Assembly: GCF_000224145.3 (NCBI RefSeq)
Contig: NW_004190420.2
Location: forward strand, 830,106 to 894,105
Origin: Ciona intestinalis
Taxonomy: Eukaryota; Chordata; Ascidiacea; Phlebobranchia; Cionidae
Length of the DNA: 64,000 bases
Reading direction: 5' to 3'
The translations under genes were made by a program, and so were the position numbers. Position 1 is the stretch's first letter; each line of letters opens with the position of its first letter. Below, one piece after another: positions 23,451 to 34,643 of the stretch. The notes below the pieces were generated by a model, which saw nothing but the letters and a program-made list of their open reading frames with translations, was not told where the DNA came from and did not search any database.

Positions 23451-24332
23451 TCACTGTCCGAGTACATCGTGTGCCTCTCGATTGATGTAATACCATGGTA
23501 GCAACCTTTCTCGCCAGTTCTTGAACGACAAAATGACGGCGAATGTGCATATGAGGTTGTTCATTGTTGTCAGTAACATAAAATAGACATAAGTTGTGTT
23601 TGACAAATATAGAATCACTAACGCTGTAGCAACATTGGGGACAACACACAGTGTACTGCACACTACCATTCGTCGTATCGCAGAAGATAAATCAGGAGCC
23701 GCTTTGTTTGTGTTTGTCTTTGAAAGCGGGAAAGTCATTAGGCCAAATAAACACGCGTGCACAGTAACGTACATGTAGAGGAATACTTTTGTAACATCAT
23801 TTCTTTCATGTCGAATATTCTCGTTCTTTATGCTACAACCAGCAGGGTGCGGTTTCACTTTGATACGTAATAAATACACGCAAAAAACAACAAGACAGGC
23901 ACATATAATTCCAAGTATAACGTTACTTAAATAACGAATTAATCGGCATGTATAATGTTTCAGCAGTGGATCACTGTATAACGAGTGCTGTCTGAACCAA
24001 AGAAGTACAAAGATGCACAATAATCCAATAAAGAAGGATATCCAATGAAGATAGTTCTTCACTTGACACCATTCGCTTGAAATGTACCCGAAGCCCATCT
24101 CAAAATAAGAAATAAGGCAAGATAAAAAAGCTAATATAATGGTTACAAAGTAGAGATGATTAACACACATGCCTTTCCCTTTCCAACGTTCAAAAGTTAC
24201 ATATGCTGCTGCTAAATAAGCTGATACAACGATCATAACTGATGTAAAAGCATAACCTCTTGCCTTAGTTGCAATTACATTGAAGCTGCTGCTTGTAGAG
24301 TTAACGTAGCTAGTGGTCGTGCTCGTGTTCAT
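23451..24332 (-). CDS. Intronless 7TM receptor, WFRQ family, copy 2
   Basis: The protein has 293 residues. It has a short N terminus with NST sites, TM1 near 28-48, VNHLYFVTI into TM2, EWCQVKNY before TM3, LLWFRQHSLYSDPLLKHY after TM3, PAGCSIKN in the second extracellular loop, and FKNWRERLLPWYY after TM7. It is very close to the receptor at 25869-26750 throughout, so the two are a recent tandem duplicate. No intron signals interrupt it, and the ATG is the first in the frame. The predicted topology is extracellular N terminus with a short cytoplasmic tail of about 20 residues. Function is inferred only from the seven-helix layout and the paired extracellular Cys. Confidence 0.85.
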   Translation of the reverse strand: MNTSTTTSYVNSTSSSFNVIATKARGYAFTSVMIVVSAYLAAAYVTFERWKGKGMCVNHLYFVTIILAFLSCLISYFEMGFGYISSEWCQVKNYLHWISFFIGLLCIFVLLWFRQHSLYSDPLLKHYTCRLIRYLSNVILGIICACLVVFCVYLLRIKVKPHPAGCSIKNENIRHERNDVTKVFLYMYVTVHACLFGLMTFPLSKTNTNKAAPDLSSAIRRMVVCSTLCVVPNVATALVILYLSNTTYVYFMLLTTMNNLICTFAVILSFKNWRERLLPWYYINREAHDVLGQ

Positions 24333-25868
24333 AACTGTTTCCCCGCCTATTCACAGTCAAAATGCGGTTGAGAAAGGCTATGAAAGTATAACACTCTATT
24401 AAAGAGAGCAAGAATTCGTGCCCATCAGGCCCTTGCGGTACAGAAGAGCATCTGGGTTTTTCCTGTTGCACATTGTCCAAAACAACATGATGATGGTGGT
24501 AATTATTACCGGGAAAATAAACCCACATAACACCCACACATTGTCTATTTTTGTCCAATATTAAAGATATATATATATACCAATACGTATTAGTGCGCAA
24601 AATTATTGAACATGCTACAAAAGGTAAAATTAGCTCAAGGGCAAACGAAGCTATAAAACTTTAAGGAGTATTTACGTTACATTAAAATATGTTCCGTTTA
24701 AAAGCTTTACTAGTGTAACTTTTACCAAGTATGGTGTACGGTTTATTAGACCAAATACATGATTGCGGGGTTAATAAAAAACAAACAATGTCGTTTTAAT
24801 ATTGATAAAAGAACTGCAAAACGTATTTGTTGTTCTGTAACTCACTTTTTCACTGTGCTTATATGCAAATACAACAATTGGATCTGCACAACAAGGAAAT
24901 AAAATATAACCGCAAAAGCAGGAGAAAGAAATAACTTCCAGGTAAGCGACCACTATTCAATGGAAGCTATCTCTAATCACGGGATGACGTAAAAGTGCAG
25001 AAAATCTTGTATCGGAAAATCCTGTGTGACACTATCTAATCCGCGTATTTTGGTAATTTCGTGCTGACCTGAGCTCAGATCTGCTTCGGCTCGCACGAGA
25101 TATACTGCGATCTGGTTGTATGGTTGTGAGAATAGTAAATCTACAGCTCACCATTGTACTCCACTACACATTTCAAGATGTTGTATAGAAACATTTTTAA
25201 TGTAGTAGGATGGGGGAACATGGAACACCTGTTTATTTTTTTGTCCATTTGGTACTAAACAAAAAACATTTAAAGAATTATAAAACCTTATTCTCATGAC
25301 TCTCATAGACTGTTGTTAATCGTTTAAAACACGAACAGGATATTCGGATATTATGTTCTGGTGTCCCATCTTTCCCCACAGTACTTTTACGCTTTATAAA
25401 ACTTGACAAATACCAAAAACAAAATTATGGAATTTTATTTAAAAGTTAAGTTACATAAAAACTAAATGTAAAATGATGTCACAAAGACAGAAATTTAAAA
25501 ATCGTCCAGCGCGACTGTAACGCCTTATAAGTATATGTCCGCATAATAAGAAGCGCATTTCATATTAATACGATAAACTGTTTTTATAAGCCATCAAGTC
25601 GTGATTACTATTTAACCTTTTTTGTACAATTTAAAATTCGCAACACGCTTCATAAATTAGGCATAACATGGTTTGACACATGCGGGGTGAATGTATTACA
25701 ATCTGTACAACTTCGGTAGCACATCTTCAATAAATAACAATTCTACAATACAGTAATGAGGCATATGTTGGTATAGTACGACTATAACCGCTCCACAAAA
25801 ACACAAGTAATTGACTCAAGGTCTATATATTTTGGTTTCTGGTAGGCCTGCTCCCAAATGAACGGTCG
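24333..25868. other. Spacer between tandem receptor copies 2 and 3
   Basis: This interval is AT-rich with no recognisable gene. It contains a short TA-dinucleotide run near 24568-24580 and one full copy of the short inverted-repeat element at 25202-25385. Upstream promoter motifs for either receptor are not clear. Confidence 0.5.
25202..25385 (+). mobile_element. Short element, copy 16
   Basis: Near full length between receptor copies 2 and 3; right terminus gtgtcccatctttccccac. Confidence 0.72.
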
Positions 25869-26750
25869 TTAAGGTTCCATAACACCTTGAGTTCTCCTGG
25901 TCATGTAATACCATGGTAGCAACCTTTCTCGCCAGTTCTTGAACGACAAAATGACAGCGAATGTGCATATGAGGTTGTTAGTTGTCGTCACTGACGAAAA
26001 ATAAACATAAGTTGTGCTTGAGAGATATAGAAGCACTAACGCTGAGGCAACATTGGGGACAACACACAGTGTACTGCACACTACCATTCGACGTATCGCA
26101 GAATAAACGTCAGGCGCTGTGTTCTCCCTTTTTGTCTTCGAAAGTGGAAACGCCATTAAGGCAAGTAAAATTGCATGTAGAGTAATGTAAACGTAGATGA
26201 ATAAAGCCATAACGTTAGATCTCTGAGGACGATCTTTTTCGTTCTTGATTCCACAGCCAGCAGGGTGTGATTTCACGTTAATAAGACAGAAGTACACGCA
26301 AAAAGCGACAAGGAAACCACAAATAATCCCAATCATAATTGTACTTAAATACCGAAGAAGTCTGCATGTATAATGCTTCAGCAGTGGATCACTGTAGAAC
26401 GAGTGCTGTCTGAACCAAAGAAGTACAAAGATGCACAATAATCCAGAAAAGAAGAATATCGAGTGCAGATAGTTTTTGACGTCACACCACTCATTTGAAA
26501 GGTAACCAAAGCCCATCTCAAAATAAGCCATAAGGCAAGATAGAAGGGCCAACATAATAGTTACAAAGTAGAGATGATTAACACGCATTCCTTTCCATTT
26601 CCAGTGTTCGAAAGTAACATATGCTGCTGCTAAATAAGCTGAAATAACCATCATGATAGATGTTATCACATATCCTCGGGTCTTAACTGCAAAAACATCG
26701 AAGCTGCTGTTTGTAGAGGTAACGTAGCCTGCGGTCGTTGTACTCATCAC
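25869..26750 (-). CDS. Intronless 7TM receptor, WFRQ family, copy 3
   Basis: The protein has 293 residues and is the close paralogue of copy 2: same length, same N-terminal layout (TSTNSSFDVFAVKTRGY), VNHLYFVTIMLALLSC into TM2, EWCDVKNYLHS, LLWFRQHSFYSDPLLKHY, PAGCGIKNEK and FKNWRERLLPWYYM. Differences cluster in the extracellular N terminus, the second extracellular loop and the tail, as expected for diverging receptors. It is a single uninterrupted exon. The duplicated block extends through the coding region, but the flanks differ. Confidence 0.85.
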   Translation of the reverse strand: MMSTTTAGYVTSTNSSFDVFAVKTRGYVITSIMMVISAYLAAAYVTFEHWKWKGMRVNHLYFVTIMLALLSCLMAYFEMGFGYLSNEWCDVKNYLHSIFFFSGLLCIFVLLWFRQHSFYSDPLLKHYTCRLLRYLSTIMIGIICGFLVAFCVYFCLINVKSHPAGCGIKNEKDRPQRSNVMALFIYVYITLHAILLALMAFPLSKTKRENTAPDVYSAIRRMVVCSTLCVVPNVASALVLLYLSSTTYVYFSSVTTTNNLICTFAVILSFKNWRERLLPWYYMTRRTQGVMEP

Positions 26751-28160
26751 TGCTTGCTCTGGCTACCAGTAGTTCACAAACAGCACAACATGTCGAAAAG
26801 ATCACGAAAGAAACCTCTCTCACGCATGAGAATATGTGCCCTGGTCAACGGGCTTTGCGTTTTTCCTGTACCAAATTGTCCAAATAAACAGAAGACGTGA
26901 AGAATCTTATTAAGCTGAATCAGGTAAGGACAGCGCCCTACGGTTATCTGTACCTGTGTTGGTTTAACATTCGAATTGTTTGTGAGATTTACAATGCAAT
27001 AGTACGCAACTACTTTTAAATACTACAGAACGTAAAATAGGCTTTAGGGCAAACGATGCAAAAACCGTAAAGAGTTACTTATCTTAATCTCAATGTTCTG
27101 TTTAAACGAAGTTCTGAAGTCACTATTTATCCGGTAAACCCAATGATGTAAGCTTTTCGATTTAAAAACTTGTTCAAACTTTACGCTGTATCCTAATCTA
27201 TCTATACCTAGGCGTAAACTATATTCGCAAGAATAAGGGCACTGTGAGTCAATACACGATTTGTTCGACAATGCGTAAATAACATTAGTCACTACATTAT
27301 TTTAACTATATTTAAAATACAGCGGCGTAAAGGGAAATTTTCTAAGTAAGCGAACCTCATCACAGTTACTTGCATTCATTGTGAACAAATGTTCCAACAC
27401 CCAATTTGTCCAGCGAACGTGTATGCCGATGCTATATAAGCCAATGTCCAACTCTGTAGCGACACCGTCCGGAAGGGTCTCTATGGGTCGGACTTACTTG
27501 AGCAGTGAAACATCGTAACGTTTGGCAGTTCACGATAATTGTACAAAATCACAAACTCTAATCGTTAAGTTCGTTTGACTAAAATAACCAACATTTTAAC
27601 ATATTTGGTTATAACAAAGTTGCGGTACATCAAAATGATTCATTCTAGGTATCTAAGTTATAAATTTCGCGGCAATTTCTTTTGGCGTTGTTTGTAATAC
27701 AAACACTGACATTTTATTTTCAAACAGTTTTACACACCGATCATAAGATAAATAAGTTTTAAAGTTGTTGTAATTACATGTATTTATTAGCGGAAATGTT
27801 AAGCGGGTGCTCAGGCACAACAACGAGCGAGCATTTTACGGTAATTTTGCAACGAAAAATAAAGTATAAAAGAAATAGAAAGAACTGTAATGTTTATGTT
27901 TTAATAAGTTTCAAGAAAGTGGTGTCTATCAAGAGAGGCACAAAAGAGTACACATGCAAAATTGCTTCACGTTTACAGAACATACGTTCTTCTTTTCCAA
28001 AGTCAGCAACTCACTGCGTACACGGTACACTGATTTCATGCGATTGCTATGCTATTTCGTTTTCTCCGGTTTAAAAATAAAGGGAACAGTAGTTACGAAG
28101 CAGCAGACAAGATTTGTGAATACCACGAATGACCTACATTTGGTAAGTTTATAAAGAAAT
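26751..28160. other. Spacer upstream of receptor copy 3
   Basis: I see no supportable gene. Short ORFs on both strands (for example 27044-27292 minus and 27778-28154 plus) lack motifs. No copy of the short element was recognised here. Confidence 0.45.
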
Positions 28161-28169
28161 CACTACATA

Positions 28170-28619
28170 CATATAAATGTATAAGCGGCTAATACCGACG
28201 GAAAACCTATACACAGTGCCGTAAAGTTAGTAAGCGTTTGAGGGCGGGCCGCCTGGCCCTCCACAGCATTGACATCAAAACAAATGAACAATTGGATGTA
28301 TTGGATGTAATACAAATAATAGTCCGATTTACTGCGTGTTTGCATCACAGTATAGCATTCGAATGGGGTGTTCTTTTAATCGAGGGTTACTGCAAGAATG
28401 GTTCTGCCTACACCAAAACAACCAGTACACATCCTTGACCGTTGAAGTAAAAATGAATATCAGAATACGGTCGACAGTACACCGAATCAAATTAGAAAAG
28501 CTTCGTTCGAAATTGATCAAAACAGAGGAAGCAAATGAAACCATCGGCAAGGTAAGTGGAGAATGCTGTTTAAGAGTGAAAGGCTGTTTCCGCCCTTTAT
28601 TGAAAAACGTTCCATGCAA
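28170..28619 (-). pseudogene. Relic of a WFRQ-family 7TM gene (TM2 to about TM4)
   Basis: The minus strand reads WLFWCRQNHSCSNPRLKEHP, a decayed form of the family's LLWFRQNSFYTDLRLKHY. Upstream it reads KQPFTLKQ and SSVLINFER, matching KQPCSINQ and SSCLISFFE of the neighbouring intact receptor at 28931-29896. Helices are disrupted, stops interrupt the frame, and neither TM1 nor the NWRERL end is recognisable. An overlapping plus-strand ORF (28336-28665) with a GTAAGT near its end is better explained as a shadow. Confidence 0.6.
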
Positions 28620-28930
28620 GTACCATGGTAACTGTGGTCAGCAGAATCGATACGTAATTCCATAGTTGTTCCTTAATTCATTCTCGGTTGCCTGATGTGT
28701 AATCGTTGTTGTCCACAAAGAAAATCATAACATACAACGAAACAAAATCCTAACTTGGTTTCGAATTTCCTCTTGCGTCATAAGCGCCATTGTTCTATAC
28801 AATACAGTACCAGTTCCATGCACAGCAGAACGAACTCAAATTCTGCCTGCTTACAGTTTTAGTTAGCTTTGATTCAATCCCATGGTGTATGTTATAAAGT
28901 TATACCCGTTCCCACAAAAAAATCAATGCC

Positions 28931-29896
28931 TCAATTTGTTTGTGCGAGTATCTTGTCACTTTGGTCGGTCGGCTTGGTGCCTGATTCCGCAGACAGGACA
29001 TGCGCTGCCGAAGTTTCAAATTCCGTGCTGTGGTGGTTGAAACGCCACGGAAAGAGTCGCTCACGCCAGTTTGCCAGGGAAAATACAAGGGAAAACGAAC
29101 ATACGACGATGTACGAAGTTGGGACAACTGACCACGGAACATATACGATAAAATGTTGACTGTAAATTAGCAGAACGGTTGCAGTCGCTGAATAAAATAC
29201 ACATGTGGCAGTACAGCAGACAAGACGCGTCATAGCTGCCTGTAGCTGTTCGGTGGTGGGTTGATAGCTTGCTGATCTCATAGCTGCCAAAGGGTAGATA
29301 AACAATCCCAGTAGACAAAACTGAGCAAGAGTGACGAATGACAACATTGCAAGTGACACTTTAAAGGACTGTTCGAGCTGCGTTTGATTTTGAATTAAAC
29401 AACCAGTTTCCCCTTTTTGAACATCAATAATCATGAAGTAGACGTAAAACCCTAACTGCGGTGGGCATATTAAACCCAAAGTACCAGTACTGATCCAGCG
29501 CATTGATTTTTGTCTGTAATGCTTCAGTCTTAGGTCAGTGTAGAATGAGTTCTGCCTAAACCACAAAAGAACAAGGACCACCATCTGCGCGGCGAAATAA
29601 ATTGTCATGTGTAGATAGTGTTGTGTTTTACACCATACATTAGAGACATGTCCAAACCAAATTTCGAAGAAGCTGATAAGGCACGATGAGCATGCTATAC
29701 ATGACATTACCAAACACAGTTGGTTGATTGAACATGGTTGCTTCTTTTTGCATTGAAATACAACCTGCGCTAGAAGTGAATAACCAGCAATCACTGACAC
29801 GAATCCCAGCACAGCGTTTGCAACAATGATACGACTTTGCAGTTGGCCAGTACTGGTGACGTTATCCATTAGAGCAGATATTTTAAAACCCAGCAT
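28931..29896 (-). CDS. Intronless 7TM receptor, WFRQ family, copy 4
   Basis: The open frame has 321 codons. The likely start is the second Met (MDNVTSTGQ, at 29869), because relatives have short N-glycosylated N termini and the upstream nine residues are unlike them. Landmarks: KKKQPCSINQLCLV, NVWCKTQHYLH, LLWFRQNSFYTDLRLKHY, ETGCLIQNQTQ, then FSLANWRERLFPW and a longer Ser/Thr-rich tail (about 35 residues) that could be phosphorylated. Seven hydrophobic segments are spaced as in the other copies. DLRLKHY replaces the usual DPLLKHY. Confidence 0.82.
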   Translation of the reverse strand: MLGFKISALMDNVTSTGQLQSRIIVANAVLGFVSVIAGYSLLAQVVFQCKKKQPCSINQLCLVMSCIACSSCLISFFEIWFGHVSNVWCKTQHYLHMTIYFAAQMVVLVLLWFRQNSFYTDLRLKHYRQKSMRWISTGTLGLICPPQLGFYVYFMIIDVQKGETGCLIQNQTQLEQSFKVSLAMLSFVTLAQFCLLGLFIYPLAAMRSASYQPTTEQLQAAMTRLVCCTATCVFYSATATVLLIYSQHFIVYVPWSVVPTSYIVVCSFSLVFSLANWRERLFPWRFNHHSTEFETSAAHVLSAESGTKPTDQSDKILAQTN

Positions 29897-32086
29897 GATA
29901 AAAAGCGAAATGCACTATAAATATTCTACGAAAACAAAACAGCTTGTTAAACAGAAACGTTACTAAATACAAAGTGCAAACAAATATTTGTAAGAATGAA
30001 TTAAACTCTCGACATGCAACTGTTTTCCTAACAATCTAACAAAACCACTACAGTAAAGACGAACAACCGCGCTGCACTTCACACACTGCCAAGTCATGGA
30101 CCACAGACTTCCCCATTCATTTTATATCGCGGAAGAAGTTACTGTACGCCTTAGTTAATCACGGTTGTTATGATTCCAGTAGCGTCAACGCTTTATATAA
30201 ACAGCTGAAAACCTTAAGCACAGGGGTAAACCTCACGAGACTAATGAATGGCAATCGAATGTATTTAAATCATTACTCTCCTGTTATAAATACCTATACC
30301 CTGCTGATTGTGAATCGGATAAAAGAACTCGGACTCGATTCATCGCGATAGGCAGGTGTCAGAAAATCGTTACTTGCAGCGTTAATGGAAGACATTTTAT
30401 CAGGGTTAAGCATAACGGTCGAGGAAGAAAACAAAACAGTAAGTAGAAATCTAACAACAATATATGTACCCATCTATTCCCACTCTTCATAGTAAAGACT
30501 AACTAACAATAAACCACATAGTTTTCGGTGCTGGGTTTCTACATAAAACCACCCCATAGCTATTGAAATGTCTTGCTGGTCTGGCTTACCGACAAGCGCT
30601 TCCGCTTATTTAACTATGGGACAATATATTGTTACACCTAGGCACACATCCAAGAAGTCACTTGTTGTTATATTCTGTTACATCATCACGAGGTGTATTC
30701 CGTCACAAATCTGAATTAATAGCAGCCAAGCGTTGTGACTCAGACAAATGCGATAACTTGCGACATGTCAAACGTAAATAATGTAGATGATTAGATGCAC
30801 AGCAAGACCTATGATGACGCATAAGAACGGTCCGTTTCAATACCAGTGACGAATAATTAAATCATTTACTTGGACAACGAAACTTATACTGAAGTGTAAT
30901 CGACAAAGTAACAAATAACAAGACAACAAACAAAGCGGTCTGCAAAGTTACGTTTGCTAACTGCTGGTATGAATGTACAACATTACCATTTAAAAATTAC
31001 TTTGATAGTTATCTCATGGAATTCAGTACCGAAAGTACGCAAAGCAGAATTTACCACAAAAGAGAAAATTATAAAAAAATCCTCCTCATAACAAATAAGC
31101 ATGGGTAGGTGCCTCGTTAACTGGTGCTGCAAGGTAATGCATCTGAATGCGACATGGGCTGTTGCTATTATTTTATGTACTTGCTGTTTAAATACGCCTG
31201 GTGCTAATTGCTGCATAACCATCAACAGTATAAAACAAAATAGCGCGTAGTTATCTGCATTATTTACCAATCGTCATTGTATAAGCTTGCTGGAGCATCA
31301 TAGCAGCAACGTCTAAAAGGCTGCGGTGTATTATGAGTACGAGTCGGTTATATTTGTGGTAAAAACTTTGGCGCCTCTTTATTTTTAAAATAGTACCGAA
31401 AATACACTTGTTGTTAGAAACATTTGAACCTATATATAGTAAACACTTCGCTATCGGCTACGCTTGAGAATGCATTAAAATGTACAAACCGGCGCCCGAT
31501 TTAGAAATATTTCTCTACCTTTATAAATCTTATATTTAACTAAAGCCTTTTACCTTAATTATGCATGAGATGTTAATCGATCACATCGTGCTAAACGTCG
31601 GACGCAATAAAAAATTCGCCATAATGCAAAAGACTTTTATTGTATTAAAATAGATTCATATAGTAGGGTGGGGAAGATGGGACACTTTTTCTTTTAATTT
31701 TCGCGTCCTATTTGGCGGTAAACAAAAAAAACATCAAAGAATTATAAAACCGCATACCGACTTCTATAGACTGATGTTATTTGTTTAAAATTCGATCAGA
31801 ATATTGAGACATTATGTGCAAAAAGTGTCCCGTCTTCCCCCACCCTGCTATATCATATAATGGCAGTCTCGAATAGAGCAATGGTTGTATGGTGGCCAGT
31901 TAAAAATGAGTTAATCAACTTGGTGTTTAATCTACAGTCTTTAAAAACGTGTGCTAAGATCTTTATAGTTTCCCGGCAATGTAGATTGCAATGTGTGGTT
32001 TCTCCTGCGGTTAGCGGTTTTGGTTTCTTCGGGGTTAAATAACTTCTTATTACTGCATTTCATTTGACGTGATTGCTCTCTCTAGT
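29897..32086. other. Spacer between receptor copies 4 and 5
   Basis: About 2.2 kb without a recognisable gene. It contains one full short-element copy at 31659-31853. The minus ORF at 30983-31270 is hydrophobic in places, but its resemblance to the receptor family is too weak to call. Confidence 0.45.
31659..31853 (+). mobile_element. Short element, copy 17
   Basis: Full length with very good termini (tagtagggtggggaagatgg; cccgtcttcccccaccctgc). Confidence 0.75.
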
Positions 32087-33037
32087 TTACGTACCATTAC
32101 TTCCATGCTGGTATGTCCGCCCAGCGATAGTAGAATCATGACTGCTGTTGTATGGGGTGTCAAGTTTCTTTGGTTTGTAGTACCAAGGTAACACACGATC
32201 GCGCCAGTTCGCAAATGAGCATACAAGTGCTATAGAACACACAAGTAGGTCAACGTTTGCAATCAGCGACAAACTTATAATGTGCCTGTACGAGCTTGCC
32301 ATGCCAAACATAGCTGATGAGATTATCGTAGACGATATACAGACAACTGTACAAAGCACCAGGCGTTTCTTGGTTGGGCCCAAGTCGTCTGTACCAACCA
32401 GTTGCTGTTGCTTGGTTAGCGGATAAATCACCAAGCCCAACAGAATGAGTTGTACAATAACATAAATTGCTACTAATGTAACCATAACGACTTTATCCGG
32501 CGCGTCAGCATTTAGGTCTGTCACAACACAACCGACTGGGTTTGCGGCAACCCCAGACTGCATAATAAGAAGAAAGAAGATCAGAAGCGGGATGCTAATT
32601 ATCACAATCATTGCAGCACTGAACCATCGAATAGTACGTCTTGTGTAATGTTTTAACAGTGGGTCCGTATAAAAGGTATGCTGCCTGAACCACAGTAGAG
32701 TAAGAATACTATATTGACCACCAGAGTACAGAGTTATCGTCATGTAGTGATGTACCTCACACCAAACGGCTGAATACTGGCCAAAAGAAATGTCAAAATA
32801 CGTCAGTATGGTGGCCAGCAGCGCCATAACAGACGTCGCCAAGCAAAGGTGGTTGATTGAACATTTTTGCTTCCTTTTGCATTCAAACACGATTTGGGCG
32901 ACGACGAAATATAGCGCAATGGCAGACCATACTGCGGTTAGTGCATAGTTCACTGCACGCTGCTTCACATAATAGTTGCTGCTAAGCAGTGTCTCGTTAA
33001 CTGTACCTTCGCCAGTTTCGTTCTGATAATCGTCCAT
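32087..33037 (-). CDS. Intronless 7TM receptor, WFRQ family, copy 5
   Basis: The protein has 316 residues. The N terminus carries NETGEG and NETLL glycosylation sites. TM1 is near 30-52, followed by KRKQKCSINHLCLATS, VWCEVHHYMT, LLWFRQHTFYTDPLLKHY, PVGCVVTDLN and FANWRDRVLPWYY, with a tail of about 30 residues. The Cys pair (WC and GC) and the basic first loop are conserved. It is one uninterrupted exon with the same orientation as its neighbours. Membership in the family is clear; the biological ligand is unknown. Confidence 0.84.
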   Translation of the reverse strand: MDDYQNETGEGTVNETLLSSNYYVKQRAVNYALTAVWSAIALYFVVAQIVFECKRKQKCSINHLCLATSVMALLATILTYFDISFGQYSAVWCEVHHYMTITLYSGGQYSILTLLWFRQHTFYTDPLLKHYTRRTIRWFSAAMIVIISIPLLIFFLLIMQSGVAANPVGCVVTDLNADAPDKVVMVTLVAIYVIVQLILLGLVIYPLTKQQQLVGTDDLGPTKKRLVLCTVVCISSTIISSAMFGMASSYRHIISLSLIANVDLLVCSIALVCSFANWRDRVLPWYYKPKKLDTPYNSSHDSTIAGRTYQHGSNGT

Positions 33038-33649
33038 TTCAAACTAACTGTCCCAGTAGAAAGCAAAGCTGTGGCCTCTGCGTTTTAAATGATGCTACCC
33101 TGACTAGCAGCATTTATTTTAGGCAATACAAAGTTGATGACGCAACCAGGTAGCGCTGACGCTCTGAACAATGCTAATGACGACGATTTCACAAAAGAGC
33201 GTCACACCTCTCATTGCTTGAAGAAGTTTAGAAGCACAAAACACAATCTATTAAACGTTGTCCGAATTCATTAATCATGTTCGAATCAATGCTAGCTTTG
33301 TAGCATAAGAAAGTAAATCGTGCAGGACTTGGCGTTTTTGCTGGTAATTAATGACGCTTTAAGCCAAAACGTTTTTTTTTTTTCTGTGTAACGTGTAGGA
33401 TGTTATAAATAAGGAGAATTAAAGCGGAAGTCGATTTATTTTCAGATTTTATTTAATACAAAAATTATAGGGAAAAACATTAACGTAACGATGTCAACAC
33501 TTCATGTATGTATGCTGTATATCGGTGAATCCGGTAAACACGTGGTCATGCATTTACAAAATTACCAGGGTAATGTTATACTATCAGTATCTTTACGTCA
33601 GCAATTAAAAGTGTCGACGCAAAACGGTTGAAATTGTGGACCGGATAAA

Positions 33650-34643
33650 TCAGACCTTCTCGGCACATTTTATAGAGGAGTCCAATATTACTTCTCTTGA
33701 CGATTCACCTTCCGTTGGGTTCAGCTGCTCGTGCCGGAAGCACTGGAAGGGAAAAAGTCGATTTCGCCAGTTGGCAAACGAACCAATAATGGCGATTGTG
33801 TTTATGGTAAGGTCCGCATGAACCACCAGAGACCAGTAGGAGTCCGGTGCAAACAAAATGCTTAAAGCAGCGATCGTGGCAGCTAGAAGTGCAGAAACAA
33901 CGCAGATGGTTGTACATAGGGCCATACGACGAACCATCACCACGACATCGTTGTTACAGCTGATGCCGCGAAAGAGCCGGACGCAAGAAACATGGGGTAT
34001 CCCAGCGCTTTTTGTGAGCGGGTACACGACCAATGTTAGAAGGGAAACTTGAAAGGCGACGTAGCTGGTTGCCATGACGATAAGTGGAATAATGGCTGTC
34101 GATGATTCAATTGTTTTCCAATGAAAGAAGGCATCCACTTGGTGTGCTGTGCAATTTGTAGCTTAAAATGAATGTGAACACAGTGGAAATAAGAGCGGCG
34201 AATATTCCAACAATAATTGAAGCGCTCACGAAACGCAGAGTTCTGTTGCTGTAATTCCTTAGCAGTGGGTCTGTATAGAACGACCTCTGCCTCAGCCACA
34301 GTAGACTGTACGTGCTTAATGAACCAACGCAATAGAAAATCGATACCAAATATGTGTAAGCGGCGCACCAACCATCAGATACTTTCCCAAACTGCAGCTC
34401 CAGTTGCTCGGATAAGCAAGACAGAAACGATATGATTGTAGTCAAAAGACAAAGTCTGTTGATCCAGCTTTTACTGCTTCGCTTCTGCTTATATTCAAAT
34501 ACAGATATGGCGACCAACAAATAGGCTGACACTAAAGTTAGAACTGCCGTCAACAAATTCCCAAGCACTTCCCCCTGCAGACCCACGCTCGGTACAGTAT
34601 CGGTAGGCTGAGTTGCATTAAAAAGAATTCCAGTAGTCGACAT
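33650..34643 (-). pseudogene. 7TM receptor, WFRQ family, copy 6, with a one-base frameshift
   Basis: Two minus-strand frames share one receptor. Residues from 34643 to about 34110 give TM1 to the second extracellular loop (LLWLRQRSFYTDPLLRNY, PSGCLLSLENN, then stop). A second frame, shifted by one base and overlapping at 34107-34138, continues with STAIIPLIV through TM5-TM7 and ends FANWRNRLFPF. The shift falls near the caattg at 34108-34113, where one extra base breaks the frame. It could be a young pseudogene, a polymorphism or an assembly error. No splice sites at the join would remove it. WLRQ replaces WFRQ here. Confidence 0.75.

Noticed and set aside
28336..28665. Plus-strand ORF of 109 codons followed by a GTAAGT
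   Set aside because: The opposite strand is a recognisable receptor relic; no partner exons were found for the plus strand.
30983..31270. Hydrophobic minus-strand ORF as another receptor relic
   Set aside because: Only a vague resemblance near its end; WFRQ and the Cys landmarks are absent.
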